A stretch of 64,000 nt of DNA from Diadophis punctatus similis (GCA_023053685.1 JALIGW010000002.1:239555177-239619176), one strand, 5' to 3'; shown: positions 24,901-32,704, numbered from the stretch's first letter. Program-made: numbers and translations. Notes: generated from the sequence alone by a model not told the origin.

Positions 24901-26180
24901 ACCTGGAAATAAGGAGAAACTTTCTGACGGTGAGAGCGATCAACCAGTGGAACAGCTTGCCTGCAGAGGTTGTGAGAGCTCCAACACTTGAGACTTTCAA
25001 AGGGAGATTGGACTGCCATTTGTCCGAAACGGTGTAGGGACTCCTGCTTGAGCGGGGGGGGGGTTGGACTGGATGACCTACAAGGTCCCTTCCAACTCTA
25101 ATAATCTGTAAAGTCATTTTCATATCTCCCCTATGGAATTTAGTTTCCACACTAACTCTTATCATTTAATGATCAGTCATGGGATGTGTGTGGAGGAGAA
25201 CCACTCTGCCACTTCAATTAAGAGGACAGGAAAGCAAGCAGATGTCTCCTTTACATTTCAGAAGGGACCTCAAAATTTAGAAGACTATGTAGGAGCTGAT
25301 GCCTTTGTATTGGTGCACCCCAAACGTTTACCCCCAAGAACAACTGATCTTGAAAACCTGATCTAAGAGGGACTCTAAAAAGGGATGTGGTAGCTCAGTG
25401 GCTAAGATGCTGAGCTTGTTGATCGAAAGGTCGGCAGTTCAGAGGTTCGAATCCCTAGCACCGTGTAATGGGGTGAGCTCCCGTTACTTGTCCCAGCTTC
25501 TGCCAACCTAGCAGTTCGAAAGCACGTAAAAAATGCAAGTAGAAAAATAGGGACCACCTTTGGTGGGAAGGTAACAGCGTTCCGTGCACCTTTGCCATTT
25601 AGTTATGCCGGCCACATGACCACGGAGATGTCTTCGGACAGCGCTGGCTGTTCAGCTTTGAAACTGAGATGAGCACTGCCCCCTAGAGTCGGGAATGACT
25701 AGCACACACTTGCGAGGGGAACCTTTACCTTTAAAAAGGTACACAGAGATATAGCCTTTGTGGCTTTGTTGCCATGTCAAGAAGAGCTACTGTATGGTTT
25801 TGCTAGAGTTTTCTCTGGAGCCTTGCAAGCCTTGCTTCACAAATAACACCCATAACATAAGAAGACAGCAATGGACGAAATATGACAATAAAACTGGGGT
25901 AACCCGGAAGCCTGGATAGTAGCAAAGACCAGCAGAAAAGCAGTTTCACTGAACCTCGCGTGACTTACCGATAAGACTTTATGGAGGGGCTCCTGCTGAA
26001 ATCGTATGGGAGGAAGGTTGCTTTCGTTACACCAATGATCCCACCCAGAAGAAGGTCTCCCGGCTTGTAATAATTCAGCGGGTCAACTTCATTCCTCTTC
26101 AGATTCAGAGGGCATTTCAAAGTGACTTTCCTATCAGCTGCATGAGGAAGTAGCATGAGAAGGAGAAGCAGGAGGAGCAT
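13161..26180 (-). CDS. VMN2R: V2R gene B: complete six-exon vomeronasal type-2 receptor (gene span)
   Basis: Class C chemosensory GPCR. Six exons, 5' to 3': 26180-25969, 22256-21965, 21542-20730, 16285-16055, 14797-14671, 14062-13161. All introns are GT-AG and phases join as 2, 0, 0, 0, 1, giving 858 codons plus stop, the usual V2R length. Order of parts: signal peptide (residues 1-15), Venus-flytrap ligand domain (about 25-500), cysteine-rich domain (about 517-580), seven helices (about 594-845), short tail. No stop or frameshift in any exon, so it is apparently functional. Introns are loaded with repeats, including the EAF-carrying hAT element. It converges with gene A and diverges from gene C. 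The exact orthologue cannot be named without a phylogeny. Confidence 0.93.
14281..14327. repeat. (TG)n microsatellite
   Basis: About 23 GT dinucleotides in intron 5 of gene B. Confidence 0.95.
14671..14797 (-). CDS. V2R gene B, exon 5 (cysteine-rich domain)
   Basis: 127 nt on the minus strand with TTAG acceptor and G|GTGGGT donor. Encodes [16 protein letters not shown] followed by [15 protein letters not shown], the linker cysteines of class C receptors. The same residues at the same spacing occur in genes A and C. Ends in phase 1 to match exon 6. Confidence 0.92.
14901..15562. mobile_element. hAT-type element carrying a captured EAF-like first exon
   Basis: Left end CAGTGTTTCTCAA and right end TTGAGAAGTACTG are inverted repeats of the hAT style. 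They are flanked by a perfect 8-bp duplication GTCTAAGG (14893-14900 and 15563-15570). The element is 662 bp and has no transposase. Its middle is GC-rich and holds an open segment at 15117-15219 that matches the start of ELL-associated factors (next entry). It lies in intron 4 of gene B, with the captured exon antisense to the receptor. Confidence 0.85.
15117..15219 (+). pseudogene. EAF1: Captured first coding exon of an ELL-associated factor (EAF1-like)
   Basis: ATG at 15117 opens 34 codons: [14 protein letters not shown], then P-L-Q-L-G-E-S and A-S-F-H-T-I-R. As I recall EAF1, this is its N-terminus, where the same pattern starts the protein and is followed by a tyrosine. The segment ends with the T of that next codon directly before GTGAGT, so the exon border and donor appear to be retained. 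The 80 bases before the ATG are GC-rich, like a CpG-island leader. EAF proteins bind the elongation factor ELL in the nucleus. This copy has only exon 1 and should not make one. A BLASTP against EAF1/EAF2 would settle the identity. Confidence 0.72.
15801..16006. repeat. Compound tetranucleotide microsatellite
   Basis: TATG repeats run into TATT, then ATTC, CTCA and finally CCAC/CATC units, in intron 4 of gene B only about 50 bp from the exon 4 donor. The overlapping long frames rich in M-Y-V-C or H-S-F-I are products of this repeat. Confidence 0.95.
16055..16285 (-). CDS. V2R gene B, exon 4
   Basis: 231 nt on the minus strand, acceptor TTTTAG|C, donor CAG|GTGAAG, phase 0 at both ends. Encodes the last part of the Venus-flytrap domain: L-H-H-F-L-Q-N-L-F, then [17 protein letters not shown] and [17 protein letters not shown]. 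This is the conserved F-L-(K/R)-x-F ... D-x-x-G-E-x-A-A-D segment of V2Rs. Open throughout, 77 codons. Confidence 0.93.
16366..16460. repeat. (ATTT)n(ATTC)n microsatellite
   Basis: Tetranucleotide array in intron 3 of gene B. It is followed by TGCCGCCCAACTCCCGAAGG, which looks like the reverse of an L2 3' end, so the array probably grew from an L2 tail. Confidence 0.9.
16893..17130. mobile_element. Non-autonomous hAT-type element
   Basis: Ends CAGGGGTGGGTTCTGACTTA and GGTAGGAACCCACCTCTG are inverted. Flanks GAAGAATT (16885-16892) and GAAGAACT (17131-17138) are a 7-of-8 target duplication. 238 bp, same family as 9668-10088. Confidence 0.85.
17369..17779. mobile_element. Non-autonomous hAT-type element (GTGATGGCGAACC family)
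   Basis: Left end CCGTGATGGCGAACC and right end GGTTTGCCAACACTG are inverted. Flanks CACTAGAC and CCCTAGAT are a decayed 8-bp duplication (6 of 8). The interior is filled with GCATGTGCA-like repeats and alternating CTGGAAAC/CCAGTTTC motifs. The long frames across it are not genes. Confidence 0.75.
17801..18094. mobile_element. Non-autonomous hAT-type element, perfect 8-bp TSD
   Basis: Ends CAGTGGTGAAATCC and GGATTTCACCCCTG. Exact duplication GATGGCAT at 17793-17800 and 18095-18102. 294 bp with no ORF of interest. The ends are related to the element at 23664-23975. Confidence 0.9.
18387..18929. mobile_element. Non-autonomous hAT-type element, perfect 8-bp TSD
   Basis: Ends CAGTGGTGGGTTCCTACAGG and TTAGGAACCCGCCCCTG. 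Exact duplication CTTAAGAT at 18379-18386 and 18930-18937. 543 bp. The interior shares a GC-rich core (TCCGAGAAGCCACGAACGTG region near 18668) with the copies at 32812-33449 and 40388-40769. Confidence 0.9.
19345..19720 (+). mobile_element. CR1 LINE fragment interrupted by a truncated hAT element
   Basis: CR1 ORF2 remnant GTGCAGAGAAGAACAACTAA...GATTAGGGGACTGGAGG at 19355-19405, then hAT-like DNA (about 19410-19631) ending GGTTCGCCATCACGG. The CR1 3' end then resumes (TTTCCTGCGTGAGCAG, GGACTAGAAGACCTCCAAG, CCTTTCCAATTCTG) to about 19715. The left end of the hAT element is lost. Confidence 0.65.
19860..20345 (+). mobile_element. CR1 LINE 3' end (host of the hAT element at 20074)
   Basis: CR1 ORF2 C-terminal region (GGACAAGAAGCAATGGGAGG, ATTAATCAGTGGAACAGCTT) up to 20073. 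It continues after the insertion with GTTTCCTGCCTAAGCAGGGG and ends TCTTCCATTCTGTTC, directly followed by a TTTCTA array. Lies in intron 3 of gene B. Confidence 0.8.
20074..20293. mobile_element. Non-autonomous hAT-type element nested in CR1
   Basis: Ends CAGTGATGGCAAACC and GGTTCGCCATCACGG. Flanks GTATAGAG (20066-20073) and GTATAGTG (20294-20301), 7 of 8 matching. The CR1 sequence continues on both sides, so the order of insertion is clear. Confidence 0.88.
20346..20660. repeat. (TTTCTA)n to (TTTTTC)n to (TTTTTAT)n array
   Basis: A hexanucleotide array that starts exactly at the end of the CR1 element and drifts into longer T-rich units. It lies in intron 3 of gene B, ending about 70 bp from the exon 3 donor. 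Confidence 0.95.
20730..21542 (-). CDS. V2R gene B, exon 3 (ligand-binding domain core)
   Basis: 813 nt, acceptor TTTTTCAG|ATC and donor CAG|GTATTC on the minus strand, phase 0 to 0, 271 codons with no stop. Encodes the bulk of the Venus-flytrap domain: [89 protein letters not shown], and ending L-K-P-W-Q. These are the standard landmarks of this exon in V2Rs. Confidence 0.94.
21916..21960. repeat. (AC)n microsatellite at the exon 2 donor
   Basis: CA repeat only about 5 bp inside intron 2 of gene B. Genes C and D also have GTGTGT-type runs right after the exon 2 donor, so a GT-rich start of intron 2 is a shared feature of these receptors. Confidence 0.9.
21965..22256 (-). CDS. V2R gene B, exon 2
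   Basis: 292 nt, acceptor TTTTCAG|C and donor CACAG|GTTTGT on the minus strand. Completes the split codon of exon 1 and ends in phase 0. Encodes [53 protein letters not shown] and [10 protein letters not shown]. This is the first half of lobe 1 of the Venus flytrap. Exon 2 of genes C and D is also exactly 292 nt. Confidence 0.93.
22408..22512. repeat. (AGAAT)n/(AGGAT)n pentanucleotide array
   Basis: TAGAA units change into about 16 TAGGA units, then degrade into GATAT-type repeats to about 22560. Located in intron 1 of gene B. Confidence 0.95.
22800..23275. other. Unassigned sequence in intron 1 of gene B
   Basis: Higher in GC than its surroundings and resuming after the SINE at about 23516-23650. 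No supported exon. The minus-strand reading 23008-22817 is open for 63 codons, but I recognise no family. Possibly part of an old LTR or LINE. Confidence 0.3.
23277..23515 (-). mobile_element. Sauria-type SINE, minus strand
   Basis: Full-length in reverse: GCAATAGCAATAGCACTTAG tail at the left, AACAATCTGGGTCCTCATTT middle, tRNA-like head ending CCACTGTGCCACCTCGG at the right. In intron 1 of gene B. Confidence 0.9.
23664..23975. mobile_element. Non-autonomous hAT-type element, palindromic
   Basis: Ends CAGTGGTGAAATGCTGCCGG and GGCAGCATTTCACCCCTG. Flanks CAAAACAC and CAAAAAAC (7 of 8). The two halves are long inverted repeats (CCGCCCGCTTCCCCCGCC on one arm, GGCGGGGGAAGCGGGCGG on the other), so the whole 312 bp can fold back. 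Confidence 0.85.
24330..25110 (+). mobile_element. CR1 LINE, 3' part
   Basis: ORF2 C-terminal third, frame-broken: [62 protein letters not shown]. It ends in the classic CR1 3' end GGTTGGACTGGATGACCTAC ... CCCTTCCAACTCTAATAATC. In intron 1 of gene B, antisense to it. Confidence 0.88.
25385..25740 (+). mobile_element. Second SINE family, tRNA-derived head
   Basis: The tRNA-like head has an A box (TAGCTCAGTGGCTAAGATGC) and a B box (GGTTCGAATCC). The body holds GCCGGCCACATGACCACGGA and the 3' end is GAGGGGAACCTTTACCTTT. The sequence is unlike the Sauria-type copies. It is too long and divergent to be a functional tRNA. Confidence 0.7.
25969..26180 (-). CDS. V2R gene B, exon 1 (start and signal peptide)
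   Basis: ATG at 26180 opens a leucine-rich signal peptide ([15 protein letters not shown]), then the V2R N-terminus K-C-P-L-N-L ... [13 protein letters not shown]. The donor is TCG|GTAAGT at 25968, a strong consensus. 212 nt, ending in phase 2 to fit exon 2. The next in-frame ATG lies inside the signal peptide (codon 9), so the upstream one is preferred. Confidence 0.92.
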
Positions 26181-26649
26181 TTGTCCGCCTCAGTCAATCC
26201 TCTGCCTTGCGGTCTTTTGTCCTTTTTCAAACCATGCCAGAAGCAAAAACACCCTTTTTTTCAAGGGTTGGAGAGTTTCCCCATTTTCCTAAATCAAATG
26301 GGGTCCTGTGAATGCATCATGTCCAAAGGGTGGGTTTAATTCATTGGCACAGAACTTGCTTGCTCTCCAACATTCATTGTGGTTCTTTAGGCGTACAACA
26401 TTTCTTGTCTGGTATCCAGCTCTGTTTTTTTAGGCTGATGTTTACATCCATAACTTTCTTTGGGGGCTGGTCCTTGAGGTCTAGGCACCAGGGAATGAGC
26501 AAACAACTATGATTATGATAATGTGAAGGAGAACAAGCTTCCCTTGTGAACTTTGTGGAGCTCCATGCAGCTTAGGAAGTCTCAGACATCTTCAAACTTT
26601 AAGATGGGCTGTTGACTAAAATGGAACAGTCTGGCCAACTTCTTAGAAT

Positions 26650-27027
26650 CATAATGACTACTTCAGCTTCAACCGCAGCAATACACGAGCACGTAATAGA
26701 TTCAAACTCAATGTAAACCGTTCCAAACTCGACTGCAGAAAATACGACTTCAGCAACAGAGTGATCAATGCCTGGAATGCACTACCTGACTCTGTGGTTT
26801 CTTCCCCAAACCCCCAAAACTTTAACCTTAGACTGTCTACAGTCGACCTCTCCTCGTTTCTAAGAGGTCTGTAAGGGGCGTGCATAAGCGCACCACTGTG
26901 CCTACCGTCCCTGTCCTACTGTCCTATTGTCCTCTTTTATCGTTACTTTTTACTTATGTTTATACAAACTACTACTATCCTATACATGTTTGACAAATAA
27001 ATAAATAAATAAATAAAATAAAATAAG
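26650..27027 (+). mobile_element. CR1-superfamily LINE 3' end (CRKYxFSNRV type)
   Basis: The end of ORF2 reads YFSFNRSNTRARNRFKLNVN-like, then CRKYDFSNRVINAWNALPDS and a stop. The 3' UTR has GGGGCGTGCATAAGCGCACC and TGCCTACCGTCCCTGTCC, ending in AATAAATAAAT. Between genes B and C. Confidence 0.75.
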
Positions 27028-27028
27028 C

Positions 27029-27088
27029 CTGTAGGCGATCTGACCTACAGATGAGTTGGAAGGGATCTGTAGGTCAGATCGTCTACAG
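27029..27088. repeat. 22-bp inverted repeat (hairpin)
   Basis: Arms 27029-27050 and 27067-27088 are complementary except for one position, with a 16-base loop. The right arm resembles a CR1 3' end (TTGGAAGGGATCTGTAGGTC), so the left arm may be a copy made during or after insertion. Confidence 0.8.
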
Positions 27089-27089
27089 A

Positions 27090-28110
27090 CTGTTCGCTTG
27101 CCCTCTTCTTGAGTTTCACCAGCTACCAACATATGGGGCAGGCAGAGATTACAGGAGACAGGCAGCCCCTCAGATGATCAGGCCCTATGATATGGAGGAT
27201 TTTGATAGGTGATACTGAACACCTTAAATTGCAACCAGAAGCCAAAGACAACCACTGCAGCTCACAGAGCAGAGGTGTTATATAGCACACATAGGGAATG
27301 CCCATAACTGCCAGTGCCACTGAAGTGTGGATTGTCTGTAGCTTCTAAGCAGTCTTCAAGGGCAGCTCCATGTAGAACACATTGCATTAGGCTTCCAATT
27401 ATATGGTTAATTTTGTCCCCAAGAGAAAATCATGTAAGCTTACTTTGCCTGAAGTCATTCAAAGAGTTTCCATACTTAAGAGTGGATTTAAATCAGAATC
27501 TTCCCAGTTCTAATCCAAAACCTCAGCTATTGGTTGACTAGGACTCAGATCCTTCCTTAGGATCTACTTCCTTAGGTTCAAGCTACTCTACTGACTTATT
27601 TCAGCTTCTCTTCCCCAATTACCTTGAACCCCATTTTTCCATCTATAACTCCGCATGAGGGTGCACTTCCCCAATTACTGATGTTGCACAATCATTGGAA
27701 GATCCCATAGACTCTCATCTCCTGCTCAAAAGGAAAGTGGCACCCATGGCCAGGAGGCCATTTTGTGTTCATTCTTGAATCGGAAAGCCTTGCTTACAGT
27801 GACTAATGCCTTGGTCAATTCCCAGACGGATTACTGTAACACAGTCGACAACAGGCTGCCCTTGAAGAGTACTCAGAGGCTGTAGTGGTCGAGAATGCTG
27901 CAGTCCAGAGATTTTGGGCATTTCTTGTTATGCCCATGCAACACCACTGCTCCATGATCTGCCCTGGGTCCCAGTAAGCTTCTGGGTGAAAATCAAGATG
28001 CTGCTCTTCACCTTTAATAATGGCTTTCATGCGTAGGGCCCGGGTTCTTCAGGACCATCTTTCTTCTATTGTCTCTACCCACCTCCTCAAATCTAGTAGG
28101 GAAGGTCCTT
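27090..28110. other. Old L2-derived DNA between genes B and C
   Basis: No host exon. 27781-28090 (+) is a strongly diverged L2 ORF2 C-terminal region (TTACAGTGACTAATGCCTTG...GCCCTTGAAGAGTACTCAG). 27130-27310 (-) carries a fragment like Y-I-T-P-L-L-C-E-L-Q-W-L. The rest is unassigned. Confidence 0.45.
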
Positions 28111-28124
28111 TGATTAAGCATAAT

Positions 28125-29012
28125 AATAATATAATATAATATAATATAATATAATATAATATAATATAATATAATATAATATAATATAATATAATATAAT
28201 ATAATATAATATAATATAATATAATATAATATAATATAATATAATATAATATAATATAATATAATATAATATAATATAATAATATAATATAATATAATAT
28301 AATATAATATAATATAATATAATATAATATAATATAATATAATAATATAATAATATAATAATATAATAATATAATAATATAATAATATAATATAATATAA
28401 TATAATATAATATAATAATATAATATAATATAATATAATATAATATAATATAATATAATATAATATAATATAATATAATATAATATAATATAATATAATA
28501 TAATATAATATAATATAATATAATATAATATAATATAATATAATATAATATAATATAATATAATTAATATAATTAATATAATTAATATAATATAATATAA
28601 TCATATAATATAATATAAAAATATAATATAATATAATATAATATAATATAATATAATATAATATAATATAATATAATATAATATAATATAATATAATATA
28701 ATATAATATAATATAATATAATATAATATAATATAATATAATATAATATAATATAATATAATATAATATAATATAATATAATATAATATAATATAATATA
28801 ATATAATATAATCATATCATATCATATCATAACATAACATAACATAACATAACAACATAACATAACATAACACAACACAACACTACACTACACTACACTA
28901 CACTACACTACACTAACTACACTACACTACACTACACTACAATAACAATACAATACAATATAATATAATATAATATAATATAATATAATATAATATAATA
29001 TAATATAATATA
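28125..29012. repeat. Long (ATAAT)n pentanucleotide array, about 890 bp
   Basis: Almost pure TATAA/ATAAT units with phase breaks (28280-28400) and changes to CATAT, CATAA, CACAA and CACTA units near 28810-28940, then back to ATAAT. The apparent 196-codon frame of I-L-Y-Y-I repeats is an artefact of this array. Confidence 0.97.
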
Positions 29013-29247
29013 ATCCACTTGAAATTTCAATCCAAAAGTAATCAACTATATCACTATAATTTCATAAATATATAAACTCTATGTATTTGATAGTATAATA
29101 TAATATAAATATCTTTCTTTCTTAAATGTCTTAAATAGTAAATATTGTAAATATTATATAAATTACACAATTATTTCAACTTTCACTAACCACCCCTTCC
29201 TCTTAATTTTCTTATTTTCTATTAACTAAGTCATTAGTTAGAATGAT

Positions 29248-29560
29248 AAGTCATTCATTGTGATGGAGTTGGATTCCCTCCATTTGCAGTTCTAACATTC
29301 TTTTATTGCTCTTTTATTCTTAATATATATAATATAATATAATATTGAAGGACATGTCCAATTTACTGAATAATTTTGATTTCCATGGCTTCCCCCTTTT
29401 GTGGAAGAGACTCATATCCAAGGATGAGGCAGAACAAAATCCAATTAAAAGTATAGATTGCTTTCCTCTCCCCATCCAGTCCTAAGTTCATCACTTTAAA
29501 ACTGACTGTTATTTGAAGTAATGATTGAAATAGATGTAGTTGCCTCTGCCCAGTCTATTA
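29248..29560 (+). pseudogene. Relic of a V2R gene: intron 1 sequence without exons
   Basis: The stretch reads AAGTCATTCATTGTGATGGA, TCCCTCCATTTGCAGTTCTA, CTGAATAATTTTGATTTCCA and GTAGTTGCCTCTGCCCAGTC in that order. The same order of similar segments follows the exon 1 donors of gene C (34328 on) and gene D (60755 on). No exon 1 lies upstream, where the long ATAAT array begins, and no exon 2 lies downstream, where CR1 and hAT insertions follow. I infer a V2R copy, plus-oriented like C and D, lost by deletion and repeat expansion. Confidence 0.6.
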
Positions 29561-29756
29561 TTATATCATAAAGGCAGAACAAGAAACAATGAAGAGAAAC
29601 TAACCAAGGAGAGAAACAACCTAGAACTAAGGAGAAATTTTTTGACAGTAAGAACAATTAATCAGTGGAACAACTTGCCTCCAGAAGTTGGGGATGCTCC
29701 AACATTGGAGTTTTTAAGAAGAGATTGGATAATAATTTGTAATGGTTTAGGGCTGT
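29560..29756 (+). mobile_element. CR1 LINE fragment, ORF2 C-terminus
   Basis: GGCAGAACAAGAAACAATGA...AATTAATCAGTGGAACAACT...AAGAAGAGATTGGATAAT: the end of CR1 ORF2 with no CR1 3' UTR. It is interrupted at the right by the hAT element at 29757. Confidence 0.75.
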
Positions 29757-30177
29757 GATGGCGAACCTATGGCATGCGTGCCACAAGTGGCATGCAGAGC
29801 CATATCGGTGGGCACGCGAGCTTGAAGAAGTTGGCAAATGGGCCATTTCTGGCCTCCAGAGGGCCTCCGGGGGTGGGGGGTGGGGAAGGCCATTTTTGCC
29901 CTCCCCAAGCTCCTAGAAAGGCTCTGAAGCCTGGGGGAGCAAAAAAAAAAGAGGAACTTCCAGTTCAACCGGAAGTTGGCAAACAGAATATTTCCAGCCT
30001 CCGGAGGACCTCCGAGGGTGGGGGGGTGGGGAAGGCTGTTTTCGCCCTCCCCAGGCTCCTAGAAAGGCTCTGAAGCCTGGGGGAGCAAAAAAACCCCACA
30101 GAACTTCCGGTTCAACCGGAACTTGGCAAACGGGCCATTTCTGGCCTCCAGAGGGCCTTGGAGGGGGGGAAGCCGTT
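29757..30177. mobile_element. hAT-type element, right end missing, with tandem repeats
   Basis: Starts TGTGATGGCGAACCTATGGC like 17369-17779. The interior has tandem copies of a roughly 146-bp unit starting at 29831, 29976 and 30123 (partial), each with GGCCTCC and TCCGGTTCAACCGGAA-type palindromes. The right end is lost at the junction with gypsy sequence near 30178. Confidence 0.65.
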
Positions 30178-30966
30178 TTGAAAGACTTACTGAACCATTT
30201 GGCCAAAGGCAAGGTGGACCTAAGAGAAGCATATTACAGAATAGGCATTAGGGAGGGGGATGAGTGGAAAACCACATTCAACTTCCCCCTAGGGAGCTTC
30301 CAATTCAGAGTCATGCCATTCGGACTCCAAGGCCCCCCCACGGTCTTTGTGCAATACATAAATGAGGTGCTCCACCCCCATTTGTACAAGGGAGTACTTG
30401 TTTATTTAGATGACATTCTCATCTTCAATGAGACCCTGGAAGATGAGACCCACGTAAAGCTGGTGTGTCAAGTCCTAGAAAAACCTCTGGCCGCCAAACT
30501 ATATGCAAAATGAGCCGAGGTGGCGCAGTGGTTAAAAAGCAGCACTGCAACCTACTCAGCTGACTGCTAGTTCAGCAGTTCAGCTGTTCAAATCTCACCA
30601 GGCTCAAGGTTGACTCAGCCTTCCATCCTTCTGAGGTCGGTAAAATGAGGACCCAGATTGTTGGGGGGCAATATGCTGACTCTGTAAACCGCTTAGAGAG
30701 GGCTGTAAAGCACTATGAAGCGGTATATAAGTCTAAGTGCTATTGCTATTGCTATAAAAATGTCTAAGTATGAATTCCACAAAACCTCCCTAGACTACCT
30801 GGGATATCACATTTCCAGCGAAGAGATAGAGATGGACCCAGGAAAAGTGAAAGCGGTGTTAGATTGGCAACCCCCTCGGACCCGCAAGCAGCTACAAAGT
30901 TTCTTAGACTTAGCGAGCTTCTATCGCCAATTCATCCCAGCTTTTGCGGAGGTGGCACTGCCACTG
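30178..30966 (+). mobile_element. Ty3/gypsy LTR retrotransposon fragment (reverse transcriptase)
   Basis: The part at 30178-30512 encodes the reverse transcriptase palm, with LREAYYRIGI, FRVMPFGL and the catalytic Y-L-D-D. The part at 30757-30966 encodes the thumb/connection region (YEFHKTSLDYLGYHIS, FLDLASFYRQFIPAF). A SINE separates them. No LTRs, protease, RNase H or integrase are visible, so it is a dead fragment. The right side is cut by a CR1 element. Confidence 0.85.
30513..30756 (+). mobile_element. Sauria-type SINE inserted in gypsy
   Basis: Complete copy: AGCCGAGGTGGCGCAGTGGT head, CTCAAGGTTGACTCAGCC middle, TATTGCTATTGCTAT tail. AAAATG flanks it on both sides as a short target duplication. 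The gypsy reading frame is divided at this point. Confidence 0.92.
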
Positions 30967-31392
30967 CAACCAGGATGATAAAGGGTCTGGAAAATAAAAC
31001 ATACAAAGAGCGGTTGCAGGAACTGAGCTTGGCCAGTCTGGCGAAGAGAAGGACCATGGGTGACATGATAGCAGTGTTCCAATATTTGAGGGGATGCCAC
31101 AGAGAGGAGGGGGTCAGGCTGTTCTCTATGGCACCAGAAAGCCAAACAAGGAATAACGGATGGAAGCTGACCAAGGAGAGATTCAACCTGGAAGTGAGGA
31201 GAAACTTTCTGATGGTGAGAGCGATTAACCAGTGGAACAGCTTGCCAGCGGAGGTTGTGAGAGCCCCAACACTTGCGACCTTCAAGGAGAGACTGGACTG
31301 CCATCTGTCTCAAATGGTGTAGGAACTCCTGCTTGAGCAGGGGGTTGGACTAGATGACCTACAAGGTCCCTTCCAACTCTAATAATAATAAT
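30966..31392 (+). mobile_element. CR1 LINE, 3' end
   Basis: GCAACCAGGATGATAAAGGG start, then R-M-I-K-G-L-E-N-K-T-Y-K-E-R-L-Q-E-L, a nearly open 152-codon frame to TAG. The 3' end is GGTTGGACTAGATGACCTAC and CCTTCCAACTCTAATAATAA. 5'-truncated and joined directly to gypsy DNA, consistent with a truncated insertion into it. Confidence 0.88.
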
Positions 31393-32075
31393 ACAATAAT
31401 AACAGGGGGAGGGGAGAGATGAAAATTTACTTTGTATTGTTTGTGCAGGACACCCTCAGATTCAGCTTCACCACTTATGTAATCTCTTAAGATTCGGTAA
31501 AGTATATTTTTGGTGAAAACAATGGGCTATATGACTGAGTGGAACGTTGCTCTAAGTGGCTCACAGCAACAGTAAAAAAGGGGTAGGAGTAGAGGGGAGT
31601 ATTGTCTTCCTGGTTCCTGCTAGATGTCAACATTTGACAGAAGGGACTGCATGGTGGGACAGGTGGAAACCTTCAGGGAGAGGGGCAGATGACCGGTCAC
31701 TATCTGATATAGAGTTTTAAAGGTGATAACCACACTTTAAATGACATCTACAAGTTTGCACAACAATCACATAATATGGATTAACCGAGGGAAACCCAAA
31801 GCTGCACACATCACTGCATTCTGGACCAGCTGTAATTTTCAGATGGTTTTCAAGGACAGCCCCGTGTATAGCACTTTGTACTAATGTGAGCAGACCAAGA
31901 ATACTTGGTTACACAAGCAGGAAATACATCCATTTGCGCAAAAGTAATTAAAAACCAGAGGTTGCTATAACTTTGTTTTTCATCAAGTGCATTTAGAAAG
32001 AAGCGGATGTAGCAAGCCTATTGTGCCCTATCTGTGGTTTCCTGTCATGCCTCCCCTGAGTATATGTTTTTACTA
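31393..32075. other. Unassigned intergenic sequence
   Basis: No exon or recognisable repeat ends. Part of the region between the divergent genes B and C. Confidence 0.3.
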
Positions 32076-32078
32076 ATT

Positions 32079-32129
<51 letters not shown>

Positions 32130-32195
32130 TTTGTTTGTTTGTTTGTTTGTTTGTTTGTTTGTTTATTTATTTATTTATTTATTTATTTAGTCAAC
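32076..32195. repeat. (TTTA)n(TTTG)n(TTTA)n array
   Basis: Tetranucleotide array directly at the 3' end of the minus-strand LINE that follows, so it derives from that LINE's tail. Confidence 0.95.
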
Positions 32196-32600
32196 ACGTG
32201 TACAAGATAACAGGTATGGTATAAATATAAACAAAAGCAAAGTAGGTATAGGTACATTTGGACAATAGGGCAGAAGGACAGGGACGGTAGGCACGATGGT
32301 GCGCTTATGCACGCCCCTTACAGACCTCTTAGGAATGGGGTGAGGTCAACTGTAGAAAGTCTAAGGTTAAAGTTTTTGGGGTTTGGGGAAGAAACCACAG
32401 AGTCAGGTAGTGCATTCCAGGCACTGATTACTCTGTTGCTGAAGTCGTATTTTCTGCAGTCGAGTTTCGAGCGGTTTACATTGAGTTTGAATCTATTGTG
32501 TGCTTGTGTATTGTTGCGGTTGAAGCTGAAATAGTCATTGACAGGTGGGACATTGTGGCAGATGATTTTATGAACTACATTTATATCAGATCAATTCATT
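32190..32600 (-). mobile_element. CR1-superfamily LINE 3' end, minus strand
   Basis: Reverse of the 26650 element: GGACAGGGACGGTAGGCACG, TGCGCTTATGCACGCCCCTT, then ORF2 C-terminus in reverse (CTGAAGTCGTATTTTCTGCA). Ends near 32600. Confidence 0.75.
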
Positions 32601-32704
32601 TGTTCTCTTTAACTATTAACTATTAACTATTAACTATTCATTTGTTCTCTTTAACTCAGCCATTTCAATGCAAGAATCTTGATTAAACCTGATTTTAAAA
32701 AAAT

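Noticed and set aside
25385..25740. Possible tRNA gene (A and B boxes)
   Set aside because: The boxes belong to the head of a SINE with a long body and 3' end. No intact cloverleaf is evident.
28014..28815. Long minus-strand frames of repeated I-L-Y-Y residues
   Set aside because: They are the translation of the ATAAT array. Pentamers without stops in one frame give such artefacts.
28125..29012. CRISPR-like regular repeats
   Set aside because: Simple pentamers without spacers in a vertebrate genome.
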